Shown here: positions 25,847 through 33,983 of the stretch, in pieces
Numbering within the stretch: the stretch's first letter is position 1
Layout of the letters: every line of letters begins with the position of its first letter
Source: Bacteroidales bacterium
GTDB lineage: Bacteria; Bacteroidota; Bacteroidia; Bacteroidales; UBA932
Direction: 5' to 3'
DNA: 64,000 nt
NCBI GenBank assembly: GCA_016287075.1
Contig: JAEEVC010000002.1
Span: 62,001 to 126,000, forward strand
Program-made: the position numbers and the translations under genes
The notes under the pieces: generated by a model
The model's input: only the letters and a program-made list of their open reading frames with translations
The model's database searches: none
Told to the model about the DNA's origin: nothing

Positions 25847-25871
25847 TCCCCCAAAAAGCCGTCTCCACGCC

Positions 25872-27647
25872 ATGAAAAAGGTCTTTTGGCTCCTTGCAGC
25901 GCTCACCTTCCTGGCCGTCGCTCCCGGTTGCGGAAGACCCGAGCCGCCGGTCGTTCCGCCGACGGAAAAGCCGGATACGAAACCGGAACCGGAGCCGGAG
26001 CCCGAACCCGAGCCCGAGCCCGAACCCGAACCGGAACCGCAGGAACCGACGGATCCGCGCGAGGTGCCCGCAGACGACGGCATCCTCCGGGTTCTCACCA
26101 TCGGCAACAGTTTTTCCGCCGACGCCGTCGAGCAGGAACTGGCTCCGCTGTTCGCCGCCACCGGCAAGAAGGTCATCATCGGCGACCTGTACATCGGCGG
26201 CTGCGACCTCCAGACCCACTTGGCCAAGGCCTCCGGGAATCTCGCCGATTACAGTTACCGGAAAATCGTGGACGGAAATCTCACGAAGACGGCAGATTAC
26301 ACCATGGAGCGGGGGCTCGCGGACGAGAAATGGGACTACATCAGTTTCCAGGAAGGCGCCGGCCACCACGGATTCTATACCTGGTTCCACCCCTATCTGG
26401 AAGACCTTATCGCCTACGCCCGCGAGAAAGCCGGCTACAAGGATTTCAAGGTCATCTACCACGCCTGCTGGTGCGCGCCCAAGACATCTACCGCCGCCAA
26501 GTTCGGCTATTATGACTACGACCAGGCCAAGATGTACGACGCCATCGTGGAAACGACGAAGAAAGTGGACGGGGAGATGCATTTCGACATGGTCATCAAT
26601 TCCGTCGACGCCATCCAGAACGGGCGCACCTCGTGGATCGGCGACGGCGGTTTCGACCGCGACGGCTGGCATCTCAGCTACGGGACCGGCCGGTACACGG
26701 CCAGTTGCCTGTGGTATGAGAAACTGACCGGAGAGGATGTGACTGCGAATCCCTACCACCCGGCAACCATTTCGGACGCTGAAGCGGAAATCTGCCGGAC
26801 CGCCGCCCACGAGGCGGCCATCCATCCCTACGTGACGACGGACCTTTCCTATTTCGTCAAGCCGGAGACCCCGGATCCGGGCCCAGGGACCGATCCAGGG
26901 CCGAATCCCGACGAACCGGTCGTGGACGGAAGGCGGACGCTCGCCGCGTGGGAATGGTCCGTCGAGCGGGCCGTCTCGGACGAGTACATCACCAGCTGGA
27001 CCGGCCTGGAAAACGTCTCTTCCAATATCGGAAGGGAGGTTTACAGCAACAAGCCCGGCGAACGGGGCCATGTCCTCGCCAACAAGGCCGGCAACGGCAA
27101 ACTTTCCTGGGTCCAGGTGGACAAGACCGCCTGGAGCGACACCGAAGGTGACATGCGCGCCGGACTGATTCTCATTACCAGCGACTTCGGCTGCCTCCCC
27201 GGCACCTTCGGCGCCCTTGCCGGAGATTACTACCTCTTTGAGACGACGGGGGCAAACCTCAAGGCCGGAGCGAAGATCAGCTTCACCTACAGCCAGTATT
27301 CCGCCGGCTATGGCGCGAAATACTGGATGGTGGAATACCTCGACGGCGAGACCTGGAAACCGATGCCCGGACTGACGGTCAAGACCGAGACCATCACCGG
27401 CAAGACCAAGGACACCGGAGAGGCGTTCAACGAGACGGTTACCTACAACAAGTCCTTCGCCGTCAAGGAGACTTGGCAGCCCTCGTTCGTATTCACCCTG
27501 ACGGAAGAGACGCCGGACGTGAAGATCCGCCTGAGGGTCTGCTCGGAATGGCAGGTCAACGACGTCTGCTTCCTCCACCCGCGCACCCAGGCGGTCCAGC
27601 GCATCGCCGGAAGGACGATGCCGCTCATCCAGGAAATTGTGGAATAA
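25872..27647 (+). CDS. DUF4886 lipoprotein (SGNH hydrolase-like)
   Basis: Surface or periplasmic lipoprotein of 591 residues. Signal peptide with lipobox ending at Cys20 (LAVAPGC), a Pro-Glu repeat linker (about 38-58), then a DUF4886 domain. That domain starts ILRVLTIGNSFSADAVEQEL, where GNSF supplies the nucleophile Ser of the SGNH fold, and continues through KWDYISFQEGAGHHGFY and DGWHLSYGTGRYTASCLWYE, with the C-terminal catalytic His. A second Pro/Asp-rich linker precedes a beta-rich C-terminal domain (about 345-591) that may bind carbohydrate. Substrate unknown. It lies 25 bases after the ATPase and could be read through from it. Confidence 0.82.
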   Translation: MKKVFWLLAALTFLAVAPGCGRPEPPVVPPTEKPDTKPEPEPEPEPEPEPEPEPEPQEPTDPREVPADDGILRVLTIGNSFSADAVEQELAPLFAATGKKVIIGDLYIGGCDLQTHLAKASGNLADYSYRKIVDGNLTKTADYTMERGLADEKWDYISFQEGAGHHGFYTWFHPYLEDLIAYAREKAGYKDFKVIYHACWCAPKTSTAAKFGYYDYDQAKMYDAIVETTKKVDGEMHFDMVINSVDAIQNGRTSWIGDGGFDRDGWHLSYGTGRYTASCLWYEKLTGEDVTANPYHPATISDAEAEICRTAAHEAAIHPYVTTDLSYFVKPETPDPGPGTDPGPNPDEPVVDGRRTLAAWEWSVERAVSDEYITSWTGLENVSSNIGREVYSNKPGERGHVLANKAGNGKLSWVQVDKTAWSDTEGDMRAGLILITSDFGCLPGTFGALAGDYYLFETTGANLKAGAKISFTYSQYSAGYGAKYWMVEYLDGETWKPMPGLTVKTETITGKTKDTGEAFNETVTYNKSFAVKETWQPSFVFTLTEETPDVKIRLRVCSEWQVNDVCFLHPRTQAVQRIAGRTMPLIQEIVE

Positions 27648-27678
27648 CTTTTGCACAGGGGCCCAAAAAAGACGCCTT

Positions 27679-28383
27679 ATGAAAAAGATTGTCCTGCTCA
27701 TCGCTTTGACCTGCAGCATGTTCAGCGCTGCAGCCCAGTACGGTCCCGGCTATCGGCCCGGGTATGGTCCGGGGTATGGCCCTGGGTATGGTACCGGATA
27801 CGGTCCCGGATACGGCACCGGCTATGGACGCTCCTACCGGCCTGACCAGCGCATCGAAGTCGGCATCGGGCTCACCGGCATCGGCGACATCAGTTCCGTT
27901 TACCGGAACAGTTTCGCCGAGCTGTACGGCGAGTACCGGGGATTCCTCAACGAATGGTTCGACGTCGGCGTCCAGCTGTTCTTCACGGGCGGGAAGGGCC
28001 GGAACGACAACGAGAAACTGACCCCGCTCGGGCAGTTCAAACTCTTCCAGGCCGGCTGGGAAGGCATCCTGGACTGGGACTTCCTCGACATGCCCAACAT
28101 GATGGCCTTCCTCGGTTTCGGTATCGGCCGTACGTACGGCTACTACAATTATCCCACGGAGGATTTCTCCGGCTGGGGACGCGGCTGGTGCATCGACCCC
28201 CGTATTGGTCTGGAACTGTTTGAAAGACTGCGTCTTACCGCGCATCTCCGCTGTTCCTTCGCGGATCGGATCGGAACCTATGGCGCCATCTCCGTCGGCT
28301 GGACGTTCAATCCGTACCGCCACCGGCACAGGCGGAACCAGCAGCCGAGGGATCCGTCCACGCTGCAGCCGAGGATCCGTTAG
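27679..28383 (+). CDS. Small outer-membrane beta-barrel protein with Gly-Tyr repeats
   Basis: Exported protein of 234 residues, signal peptide MKKIVLLIALTCSMFSAAAQ. Residues 21-53 are Gly/Tyr/Pro repeats (GYGPGYG, GYGTGYG). After that come beta strands typical of eight-stranded barrels (IEVGIGLTGIGDISSVY, WFDVGVQLFFTGG, MAFLGFGIGRTYGYYN, AISVGWTFNPY). The C-terminus is basic and Arg-rich. No named family recognised. The DNA of the repeat is low complexity and may vary in length between strains. Confidence 0.75.
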   Translation: MKKIVLLIALTCSMFSAAAQYGPGYRPGYGPGYGPGYGTGYGPGYGTGYGRSYRPDQRIEVGIGLTGIGDISSVYRNSFAELYGEYRGFLNEWFDVGVQLFFTGGKGRNDNEKLTPLGQFKLFQAGWEGILDWDFLDMPNMMAFLGFGIGRTYGYYNYPTEDFSGWGRGWCIDPRIGLELFERLRLTAHLRCSFADRIGTYGAISVGWTFNPYRHRHRRNQQPRDPSTLQPRIR

Positions 28384-28384
28384 C

Positions 28385-29152
28385 ATGTCCATAGTCGACC
28401 ATCCGGGAAACATCTCCCAAGCTCCCGTCACCAATGCCGGCGCGATGGAAAAAACCATCCGCCGGCTTGGCGTCATCCCCTTTTTCACCAATGCGATCCC
28501 GGGTTATTCCATCGAGGAACTGACCCCGAAAGAACTGTGGTTCAACGAGGACAACCTCGGCCCGTGGGACTGGAAGATTCCCTGCATCCAGGCGGGGGAC
28601 ATCGCCTATGGGAAATTCCTCTGGGGCGGAAAGAGCGCGTTCGCGACCCTGGAATGGTACGCGGAGCTGATGAACTGGCGGCGTTCCCTCCCCAAATATG
28701 CAGTCCGTGACGGGCAGCAGGCCGAGGTGCTCGCCCTTGTCAGCGAGCGGGGATCGGTGGGAATCCGGGACATCCGCGAACGGCTCGGCGTCAAGAAAAG
28801 CATCGCCGACGGCATCGTGACCCGGCTCCAGCAGCAGACCCGCCTCATTACGGGCGACATCCGCCGTGTCTATCGCGGCCCGGACCTGCATTACGCGGGC
28901 TGGCAGACATCGACTTTCTGCACGCCGGAAGCGCTGTTCAGCGGCGCGGAGGCGGCCGGGACAGGAGGCCCGGTAACGGGGCTTTCGGCCTCCCTCGCCG
29001 CCACTTTCGGCGCTGCATCCCCTTTCTCGGAAACGGTCAATCCGCTTGATACCGGCCACTCCCCCGCCGAATCCTACGACCGCCTCGTCGCCCACATCCG
29101 CCGTATCGCACCGCAGGCGACAGAAGCGCAGATCGCGAAACTCCTCCTTTAA
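28385..29152 (+). CDS. AlkZ-related winged-helix protein
   Basis: Cytoplasmic protein of 255 residues. The order of motifs GVIPFFTNAIPGYSIEELT, PKELWFNEDNLGPWDWK, AYGKFLWGGKSAFATLEWY and a C-terminal winged-helix region (RGSVGIRDIRERLGVKKSIA) matches the AlkZ-related (YcaQ-like HTH_42) group seen in Bacteroides and Clostridia. AlkZ proper excises crosslinked bases, but the related short proteins have no proven activity. ATG is 1 base after the upstream gene's stop, suggesting co-transcription. No phage or defence neighbours. Confidence 0.7.
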   Translation: MSIVDHPGNISQAPVTNAGAMEKTIRRLGVIPFFTNAIPGYSIEELTPKELWFNEDNLGPWDWKIPCIQAGDIAYGKFLWGGKSAFATLEWYAELMNWRRSLPKYAVRDGQQAEVLALVSERGSVGIRDIRERLGVKKSIADGIVTRLQQQTRLITGDIRRVYRGPDLHYAGWQTSTFCTPEALFSGAEAAGTGGPVTGLSASLAATFGAASPFSETVNPLDTGHSPAESYDRLVAHIRRIAPQATEAQIAKLLL

Positions 29153-29177
29153 TTGCCATTGACAGTCAGACGTTTCC

Positions 29178-30113
29178 ATGCAGTTTCTGGGTGAAGCCAT
29201 CTCGCTGGTGGTCGCCGTGTCCTGGACGGTGACGGCCCTCTGCGCCGACAAGGCCAGCCACCGGCTGGGCTCCATGCCGGCGAATGTGCTCCGCCTGTCG
29301 CTGGCCATCGTCTTCCTTGCCCTGCTGCTTTGGATCACGGTAGGGCGTCCCTATCCGGTCTATGCGGACGGCAAGGCCTGGCTGTGGCTCTCCCTGTCCG
29401 CACTGGTAGGCTATGTCTTCGGGGACTGGTGCCTGTTCAACTGCTACCTCTCCATCGGCGCACGCTTCGGTCAGCTGCTGATGACCCTCGCCCCGCCCAT
29501 GGCCGCCGTCGCCGGATGGGCTCTGCTGGGAGAATCGCTCTCCTGGAAGTCCCTGCTGGCAATGGCCGTGACCCTGACGGGTATCGCCATCTCCATCCTG
29601 AGCCGGGGGGACGGACATAAAATGAAACTGACCCTGCCGCTCAAGGGCATCCTGCTGGGCATCGGCGCCGGGACCGGCCAAGGCGTCGGGCTCGTCCTCA
29701 GCAAAATCGGCCTTGCACACTACGCTGAGGCCATTCCTGCCGACGCTCCTGCAGCCATGTCCGTGATGCTGCCCTTCTCTTCCACGATGATCCGGGCCAT
29801 TGTCGGCAGCATCGGTTTCCTGCTGCTGATGGCCTTCCAGAAAGACCTGCCGCGCCTCAAAAGCGCAGTCCGGGACCGGCGCGGCATGCGGGATGTGCTG
29901 ATGATGACGCTCTTCGGCCCGGTCATCGGCGTTTCCCTTTCGCTGATGGCGGTAAAATACACCAGCGCAGGCATCGCCTCCACGCTGATGGCCCTGACCC
30001 CGGTCCTAATCCTCATCCCCTACGCACTCATCTACAAACAGCGCATCCGCCTGCGCGAAATCCTCGGCATCGCCGTCTCCATGCTGGGCGTGGCGATGTT
30101 CTTCCTGCTGTAG
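29178..30113 (+). CDS. EamA family (DMT) transporter
   Basis: Inner-membrane protein of 311 residues with about ten hydrophobic helices in two homologous halves, the layout of drug/metabolite exporters. The first EamA domain covers about 5-140, with MTLAPPMAAVAGWALLGESL and SWKSLLAMAVTLTGIAISIL. The second covers about 155-311, with LVLSKIGLAHYAE and SAGIASTLMALTPVLILIPY near its end. Substrate unknown; amino acid or metabolite efflux is typical. It follows the AlkZ-related gene by 25 bases. Confidence 0.9.
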   Translation: MQFLGEAISLVVAVSWTVTALCADKASHRLGSMPANVLRLSLAIVFLALLLWITVGRPYPVYADGKAWLWLSLSALVGYVFGDWCLFNCYLSIGARFGQLLMTLAPPMAAVAGWALLGESLSWKSLLAMAVTLTGIAISILSRGDGHKMKLTLPLKGILLGIGAGTGQGVGLVLSKIGLAHYAEAIPADAPAAMSVMLPFSSTMIRAIVGSIGFLLLMAFQKDLPRLKSAVRDRRGMRDVLMMTLFGPVIGVSLSLMAVKYTSAGIASTLMALTPVLILIPYALIYKQRIRLREILGIAVSMLGVAMFFLL

Positions 30114-30403
30114 GGCCGCGCCCGGGCGGGATTTGTCCCAGGATCTATTTCTGTCAACACACCTTTGGAAAAGTTTAAGAAATTAGATATCTTTAGCGTT
30201 GGAAGCCATTGCACTTCCGTATAGAAAACAGCAATTGAGAGGTTATGGAAAATAAAGAAAGGAAACCGTATGGGATTCCCGCCGTCCGCATCGTGGTCTG
30301 CAGGATGGAGCAAGCCCTGTGCGGGAGCCCGCAGAAGGGCGGCAATGAAGATGTCGGATATGACAATTGGTGGGTTGAATGATAAAATGAACAAGCTTGA
30401 TAT
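30114..30403 (+). promoter_or_regulatory. Intergenic region with promoter of the BspA-type gene
   Basis: 290 bases without a convincing gene. A promoter of Bacteroidetes type lies at 30164-30195: TTTG (30164-30167), 20 bases, then TATCTTTA (one mismatch). That leaves a leader of about 200 bases, unusually long for the neighbourhood. The DNA is clearly less GC-rich than upstream. Confidence 0.5.
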
Positions 30404-32968
30404 ATGAAAGCATTCTATGGAATTGCCGCTGTGGCGGTCCTTTTGGCGGTGTCCTGCATCAGTGAAAAACAGCAGATGCAGGAGCACCCCACTGAGTTTC
30501 GGGCGGTCATTGCAGAAAACCCCATGACTCGAACAGTCTTGCAGTCGGACGGAACCTCTGTATGGTGGTCGCCATCTGAGCAGATTAATATTTTTTATGG
30601 GGATAAGTTTAGCGGCCTTTTTGTTTCGACCAATACCCAGCCCAGCGCCCTGGCTACATTCCGGGGAACCCTGACTATATTGACCGGGACAATCGAAGAA
30701 GAAAATGAGTCGCAGGCATATTGGGCGGTTTACCCCTATGGAGCGGACAATACTTGTGACGGTAGTAGCGTTGTATTTACGATCCCTTCCACACAGTCTT
30801 CCGTTGAGGGCTCTTTTTCGAGGAATCTATTTCCGGCCATTGCCAGCGGCAGGACTCCGGACCTGGCATTCTACAATGTATGCGGTGGAGCATGCTTCTG
30901 CGTTGAAAACAAAGGGATTACTTCGGTCTCCTTCAAATCGAACGGCGGGGAAAAACTTGTAGGAAAAGTCAGAGCGTCATTCGGGTCAGATGGAAAGCCA
31001 CACATCATGGAGATCCTGGGGGGCGTGGACGAGGTTACCGTAACAGCCCCTGCCGGAGGATTCCTTCCAGGGGAAAAGTATTATGCGGTCTTCCTTCCCC
31101 AAGAAATATCCCAAGGGTTGACCATATCGTATAAAAAGGGGACGGTAACGGCGTCCAAGTCCTTCTCCAACAGTGTAACGATCCAGCGTTCAAGATTTGG
31201 TATCCTGGATGCGATGGACAAGGGGCTGGATTTCTCGGGTGGAGGGAGCGATGAAGGGGGTCACACGACACCTTCCGGTTCCATTATTTTCGCCGATGAC
31301 AATGTGAAAGCTAAACTTGTGGCCGCATTCGATACCAACGGAGACGGAGAACTATCTGTGGCGGAAGCCGAGGCGGTTTCGTCAGGAGACGACTTAAAAG
31401 CGGCATTCGGGGCCATCAAAACCTATAATTCTTTTGATGAGTTTATGTTTTTTACCGGAGTTAGAACAATTCCCGAGAGCATGTTCCAGAACTGGAACCA
31501 CTTAGCATCCGTGACAATTCCGGAGAGCGTAACGAGTATCGGCGAGTCCGCTTTCTCTGGCTGCAAAAGTTTGGCAGCGGTGACAATCCCTGGGAACGTG
31601 ACGTACATCTGGCAACAGGCTTTCAAAGGCTGCACGAGCTTGACAGCGGTGACAATCCCCGAGGGCGTGACATACATCGAGTACGAAGCTTTCTCTGGCT
31701 GCACGAGCTTGGCAGCGGTGACAATTCCCAAGAGCGTGACGAGTATCGGCTATGGCGCTTTCTCTGGCTGCAAGAGCTTGACAATGGTCACAATCCCCGA
31801 GAGCGTGACATACATCTACGGCATGGCTTTCGATCGCTGCACGAGTTTGGCAAAGGTGACAATTCCAGGGAGCGTGACGAGTATCGGCTTGTCCGCTTTC
31901 TCTGGCTGCACAAGTTTGGCAGCGGTGACAATTCCGGAGAGCGTGACGAGTATCGGCTCGTACGCTTTCTCTGGCTGCACAAGTTTGGCAGCGGTGAGAA
32001 TTCCCGAGGGAGTGACGTGTATCGAAAACGGGACTTTCAAAGGCTGCACGAGCCTGGCAGCGGTGACAATCCCAGGGAGCGTGACGAGTATCGGCGAGTC
32101 CGCTTTCCGGGACTGCACGAGTTTGGCAGAGGTGACAATCCCAGGGAGCGTGACGAGTATCGGCTCGTCCGCTTTCTCTGGCTGCACAAGTTTGGCAGAG
32201 GTGACAATCCCCGAGAGCGTGACGAGTATCGAAGACAGGACTTTCTCTGGCTGCACGAGCTTGGCAGCGGTGACAATCCCCGAGGGCGTGACGAGAATCG
32301 AATGGTCCACTTTCCAGGACTGCACAAGCTTGGCAGAGGTGACAATCCCCGAGAGCGTGACGAGTATCGGGCAATATGCTTTCTCTGGCTGCACGAACTT
32401 GACAGCGGTAACAATCCCCAAGAACGTGAAGAATATCATGCAATATGCTTTCTCTGGCTGCACAAGCTTGGCAGCGGTGACAATCCCAGGGAGCGTGACG
32501 AGTATCAGTAGCTCCACTTTCCAGGACTGCACGAGCTTGGCAGCGGTGACAATCCCAGGGAGTGTGACGAGTATCGAGCAATATGCTTTCTCTGGCTGCA
32601 CGAACTTGACAGCAGTGACAATTCCAGGGAGCGTGACGAGTATCGAGCAATATGCTTTCTCTGGCTGCACGAGCTTGACAGCGGTGACAATCCCCGAGTA
32701 CGTGAAGAGTATCAGTAACTCCACTTTCCAGGACTGCACGAGCTTGACAGCAGTGACAATTCCCAAGAGAGTGGACTACATCGGCGACTCTGCTTTTCAA
32801 GGCTGCAACTCATTGCAAAAAATCATTATTTATTGCTATTTCCCCCCGTCTCTTTGTCACAATGCTTTCAGCAATACCGGCAATTGTAACATATACGTAC
32901 CTTCGGAATCTGTTGAAAGATACAAGAACGAATGGAGCTATTATTCTAGCAGAATCTACGGAATGTAA
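30404..32968 (+). CDS. BspA-type leucine-rich-repeat surface lipoprotein
   Basis: Protein of 854 residues. Signal peptide with lipobox (LLAVSC, Cys18). Residues about 28-285 form a beta-rich N-terminal domain that resembles fimbrillin-like domains (WWSPSEQINIFYG, AVYPYG). An EF-hand-like calcium loop follows (FDTNGDGELSVAEAEAV, about 305-321). From residue 367 there are nineteen 23-residue LRR_5 repeats of the form LxxVTIPxSVTSIxxxAFSGCTS, then a degenerate C-terminal repeat and tail (YVPSESVERYKNEW). BspA-type repeats mediate adhesion to host or other bacteria. The repeats are almost identical, and the gene is lower in GC than the neighbours, a sign of recent transfer or expansion. Monocistronic by position. 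Confidence 0.9.
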   Translation: MKAFYGIAAVAVLLAVSCISEKQQMQEHPTEFRAVIAENPMTRTVLQSDGTSVWWSPSEQINIFYGDKFSGLFVSTNTQPSALATFRGTLTILTGTIEEENESQAYWAVYPYGADNTCDGSSVVFTIPSTQSSVEGSFSRNLFPAIASGRTPDLAFYNVCGGACFCVENKGITSVSFKSNGGEKLVGKVRASFGSDGKPHIMEILGGVDEVTVTAPAGGFLPGEKYYAVFLPQEISQGLTISYKKGTVTASKSFSNSVTIQRSRFGILDAMDKGLDFSGGGSDEGGHTTPSGSIIFADDNVKAKLVAAFDTNGDGELSVAEAEAVSSGDDLKAAFGAIKTYNSFDEFMFFTGVRTIPESMFQNWNHLASVTIPESVTSIGESAFSGCKSLAAVTIPGNVTYIWQQAFKGCTSLTAVTIPEGVTYIEYEAFSGCTSLAAVTIPKSVTSIGYGAFSGCKSLTMVTIPESVTYIYGMAFDRCTSLAKVTIPGSVTSIGLSAFSGCTSLAAVTIPESVTSIGSYAFSGCTSLAAVRIPEGVTCIENGTFKGCTSLAAVTIPGSVTSIGESAFRDCTSLAEVTIPGSVTSIGSSAFSGCTSLAEVTIPESVTSIEDRTFSGCTSLAAVTIPEGVTRIEWSTFQDCTSLAEVTIPESVTSIGQYAFSGCTNLTAVTIPKNVKNIMQYAFSGCTSLAAVTIPGSVTSISSSTFQDCTSLAAVTIPGSVTSIEQYAFSGCTNLTAVTIPGSVTSIEQYAFSGCTSLTAVTIPEYVKSISNSTFQDCTSLTAVTIPKRVDYIGDSAFQGCNSLQKIIIYCYFPPSLCHNAFSNTGNCNIYVPSESVERYKNEWSYYSSRIYGM
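31502..32812 (+). repeat. 19 tandem copies of a 69-bp repeat in the BspA-type gene
   Basis: The 1,311 bases are 19 units of exactly 69 bases with no insertions or deletions between units. Many units agree over stretches of 20 bases or more (the coding of AVTIPGSVTSI recurs). Because 69 is divisible by 3, all frames stay open, which explains the long antisense ORFs seen here. Such arrays can gain and lose units by recombination. Confidence 0.95.
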
Positions 32969-33274
32969 TTTCGATTGCCCTGACAACAAAAACACCTCAA
33001 CTGACGCTGCAATGCCGTTTCATATGAGGAAACGGCATCGAATGTCACTGACTTAGCGGGCGCCTGCAGGCGCCGTGGCGGAAACGGCGGGATTTGTCCG
33101 CCTGCGGCGGCCACATCCCTTGCGCCTGCGGCGGGCGGTGCACACGAAACGGCATCGAAGATCACTTCGTGACCTTCGGTACTTTTTCGCTGCCAGGACC
33201 TTACGAAAGCTAGCTTTCGACGGCCCTGACAACAAAAAAGCACCGCAGCTTGCGCTGCGATGCCGTTTCATGTG
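32969..33274 (+). repeat. Intergenic region with duplicated segment and several perfect palindromes
   Basis: 306 bases between the BspA-type gene and tRNA-Ser, no gene found. Two direct copies of a 58-60 base segment lie at 32969-33026 and 33215-33274; both contain TTTCGA, GCCCTGACAACAAAAA and GCTGCNATGCCGTTTCAT. A further direct repeat GAAACGGCATCGAA occurs at 33029 and 33146. Perfect palindromes: GGCGCCTGCAGGCGCC (33059-33074) and CGAAAGCTAGCTTTCG (33204-33219). An inverted repeat ATGCCGTTTC/GAAACGGCAT lies at 33012-33038. Confidence 0.75.
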
Positions 33275-33363
33275 CGGAAAGGGCGGGATTCGAACCCGCG
33301 ATACTCCGGTGGGAGTATACCGGTTTTCGAGACCAGCGCCTTCAGCCACTCGGCCACCTTTCC
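33275..33363 (-). tRNA. tRNA-Ser (anticodon CGA)
   Basis: 89 bases. Acceptor stem GGAAAGG/CCTTTCC, long variable arm as expected for serine, loop CTCGAAA giving anticodon CGA (reads UCG). TTCGAATC present in the T loop. Discriminator G; CCA not encoded. Confidence 0.96.
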
Positions 33364-33408
33364 GAACTCCCTTAAAAAAAGAGCGCTTCTTTCGAACGCG
33401 CTCTCCGG

Positions 33409-33480
33409 TACTGGGTAGGAGAATCGAACTCCTATTGCGAGATTGAGAATCTCGAGTACTAACCGTTATACGAACCCAGC
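33409..33480 (-). tRNA. tRNA-Glu (anticodon CTC)
   Basis: 72 bases. Acceptor stem GCTGGGT/ACCCAGT, anticodon stem CGAGA/TCTCG with loop TTCTCAA, anticodon CTC (reads GAG). T loop TTCGATTC. CCA not encoded. It lies 45 bases upstream of tRNA-Ser on the same strand and is probably co-transcribed. Confidence 0.93.
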
Positions 33481-33501
33481 GTGTAAGCCCAAACGGGAAT
33501 A

Positions 33502-33532
33502 CAAAGGTACGAAAAAAATCAATACTACCAAA
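33502..33532 (-). promoter_or_regulatory. Promoter of the tRNA-Glu/tRNA-Ser unit
   Basis: TTTG (33529-33532) followed after 19 bases by TACCTTTG (33502-33509) on the minus strand, an exact consensus, 21 bases upstream of tRNA-Glu. Confidence 0.85.
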
Positions 33533-33556
33533 TTTTTTTGCGCACCGGACCCCGAT

Positions 33557-33925
33557 TTATTTCAAAAACACGAAGAATACCGCCAGAACCAGGCAGGCGA
33601 AGGCGGCGAAATGGTTCCAATGGAGCGCCTCCCCCTTGAAGACGAACATCACGATGACACTGAAGACCGTCAGGGAGATGACCTCCTGGATCACCTTGAG
33701 CTGCAGCAGGTTGAACGGTCCCCCGTTGCCGGAGAAACCGATGCGGTTGGCCGGGACGGTCAGGCAGTACTCGAAAAAAGCGATTCCCCAGGAGAAAAGG
33801 ATGACCAGGATCAGCGGCCATCCGGTCGAGATCTTCATCTCCTGCAGCTTGAGATGGCCGTACCAGGCGAACGTCATGAAAACGTTCGAACAAACGAGCA
33901 TGAGGATGGTCCAGAAACCTTGCAT
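33557..33925 (-). CDS. DUF486 (DMT-family) small membrane protein
   Basis: Inner-membrane protein of 122 residues with four hydrophobic helices. Sequence features of DUF486: WTILMLVCSNVFMTFAWYGH, WGIAFFEYCLTVPANRIG, and QLKVIQEVISLTVFSVI. It belongs to the drug/metabolite transporter superfamily as a half-size unit, which would need to dimerise. Substrate unknown. Stand-alone gene, divergent from glmM. The DMT family assignment is secure and the function is not. Confidence 0.93.
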   Translation of the reverse strand: MQGFWTILMLVCSNVFMTFAWYGHLKLQEMKISTGWPLILVILFSWGIAFFEYCLTVPANRIGFSGNGGPFNLLQLKVIQEVISLTVFSVIVMFVFKGEALHWNHFAAFACLVLAVFFVFLK

Positions 33926-33933
33926 GACATTTT

Positions 33934-33964
33934 TTTGTTTTGGGCGGCAAATTTAATAAATTTG
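33934..33964 (+). promoter_or_regulatory. Promoter of glmM
   Basis: TTTG (33934-33937), 19 bases, TAAATTTG (33957-33964), exact Bacteroidetes consensus, 19 bases upstream of the glmM start. A minus-strand box TAAATTTG at 33948-33955 faces the DUF486 gene. Confidence 0.85.
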
Positions 33965-33983
33965 TACGATAAATGAATGTTTT

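Noticed and set aside
31502..32800. Antisense frame of 432 codons with 23-residue repeats (CHRCQARAARES type)
   Set aside because: Arises because the 69-bp repeat keeps every frame open; no start signal or promoter on that strand.
31502..32812. CRISPR array
   Set aside because: The repeats are contiguous 69-base coding units without spacers, in frame with an LRR protein.
33053..33446. Two short frames over tRNA-Ser (with GGIRTRDTPVG and SRVRIPPFP)
   Set aside because: Well-known spurious translations of tRNA-Ser; they overlap the tRNA and repeats.
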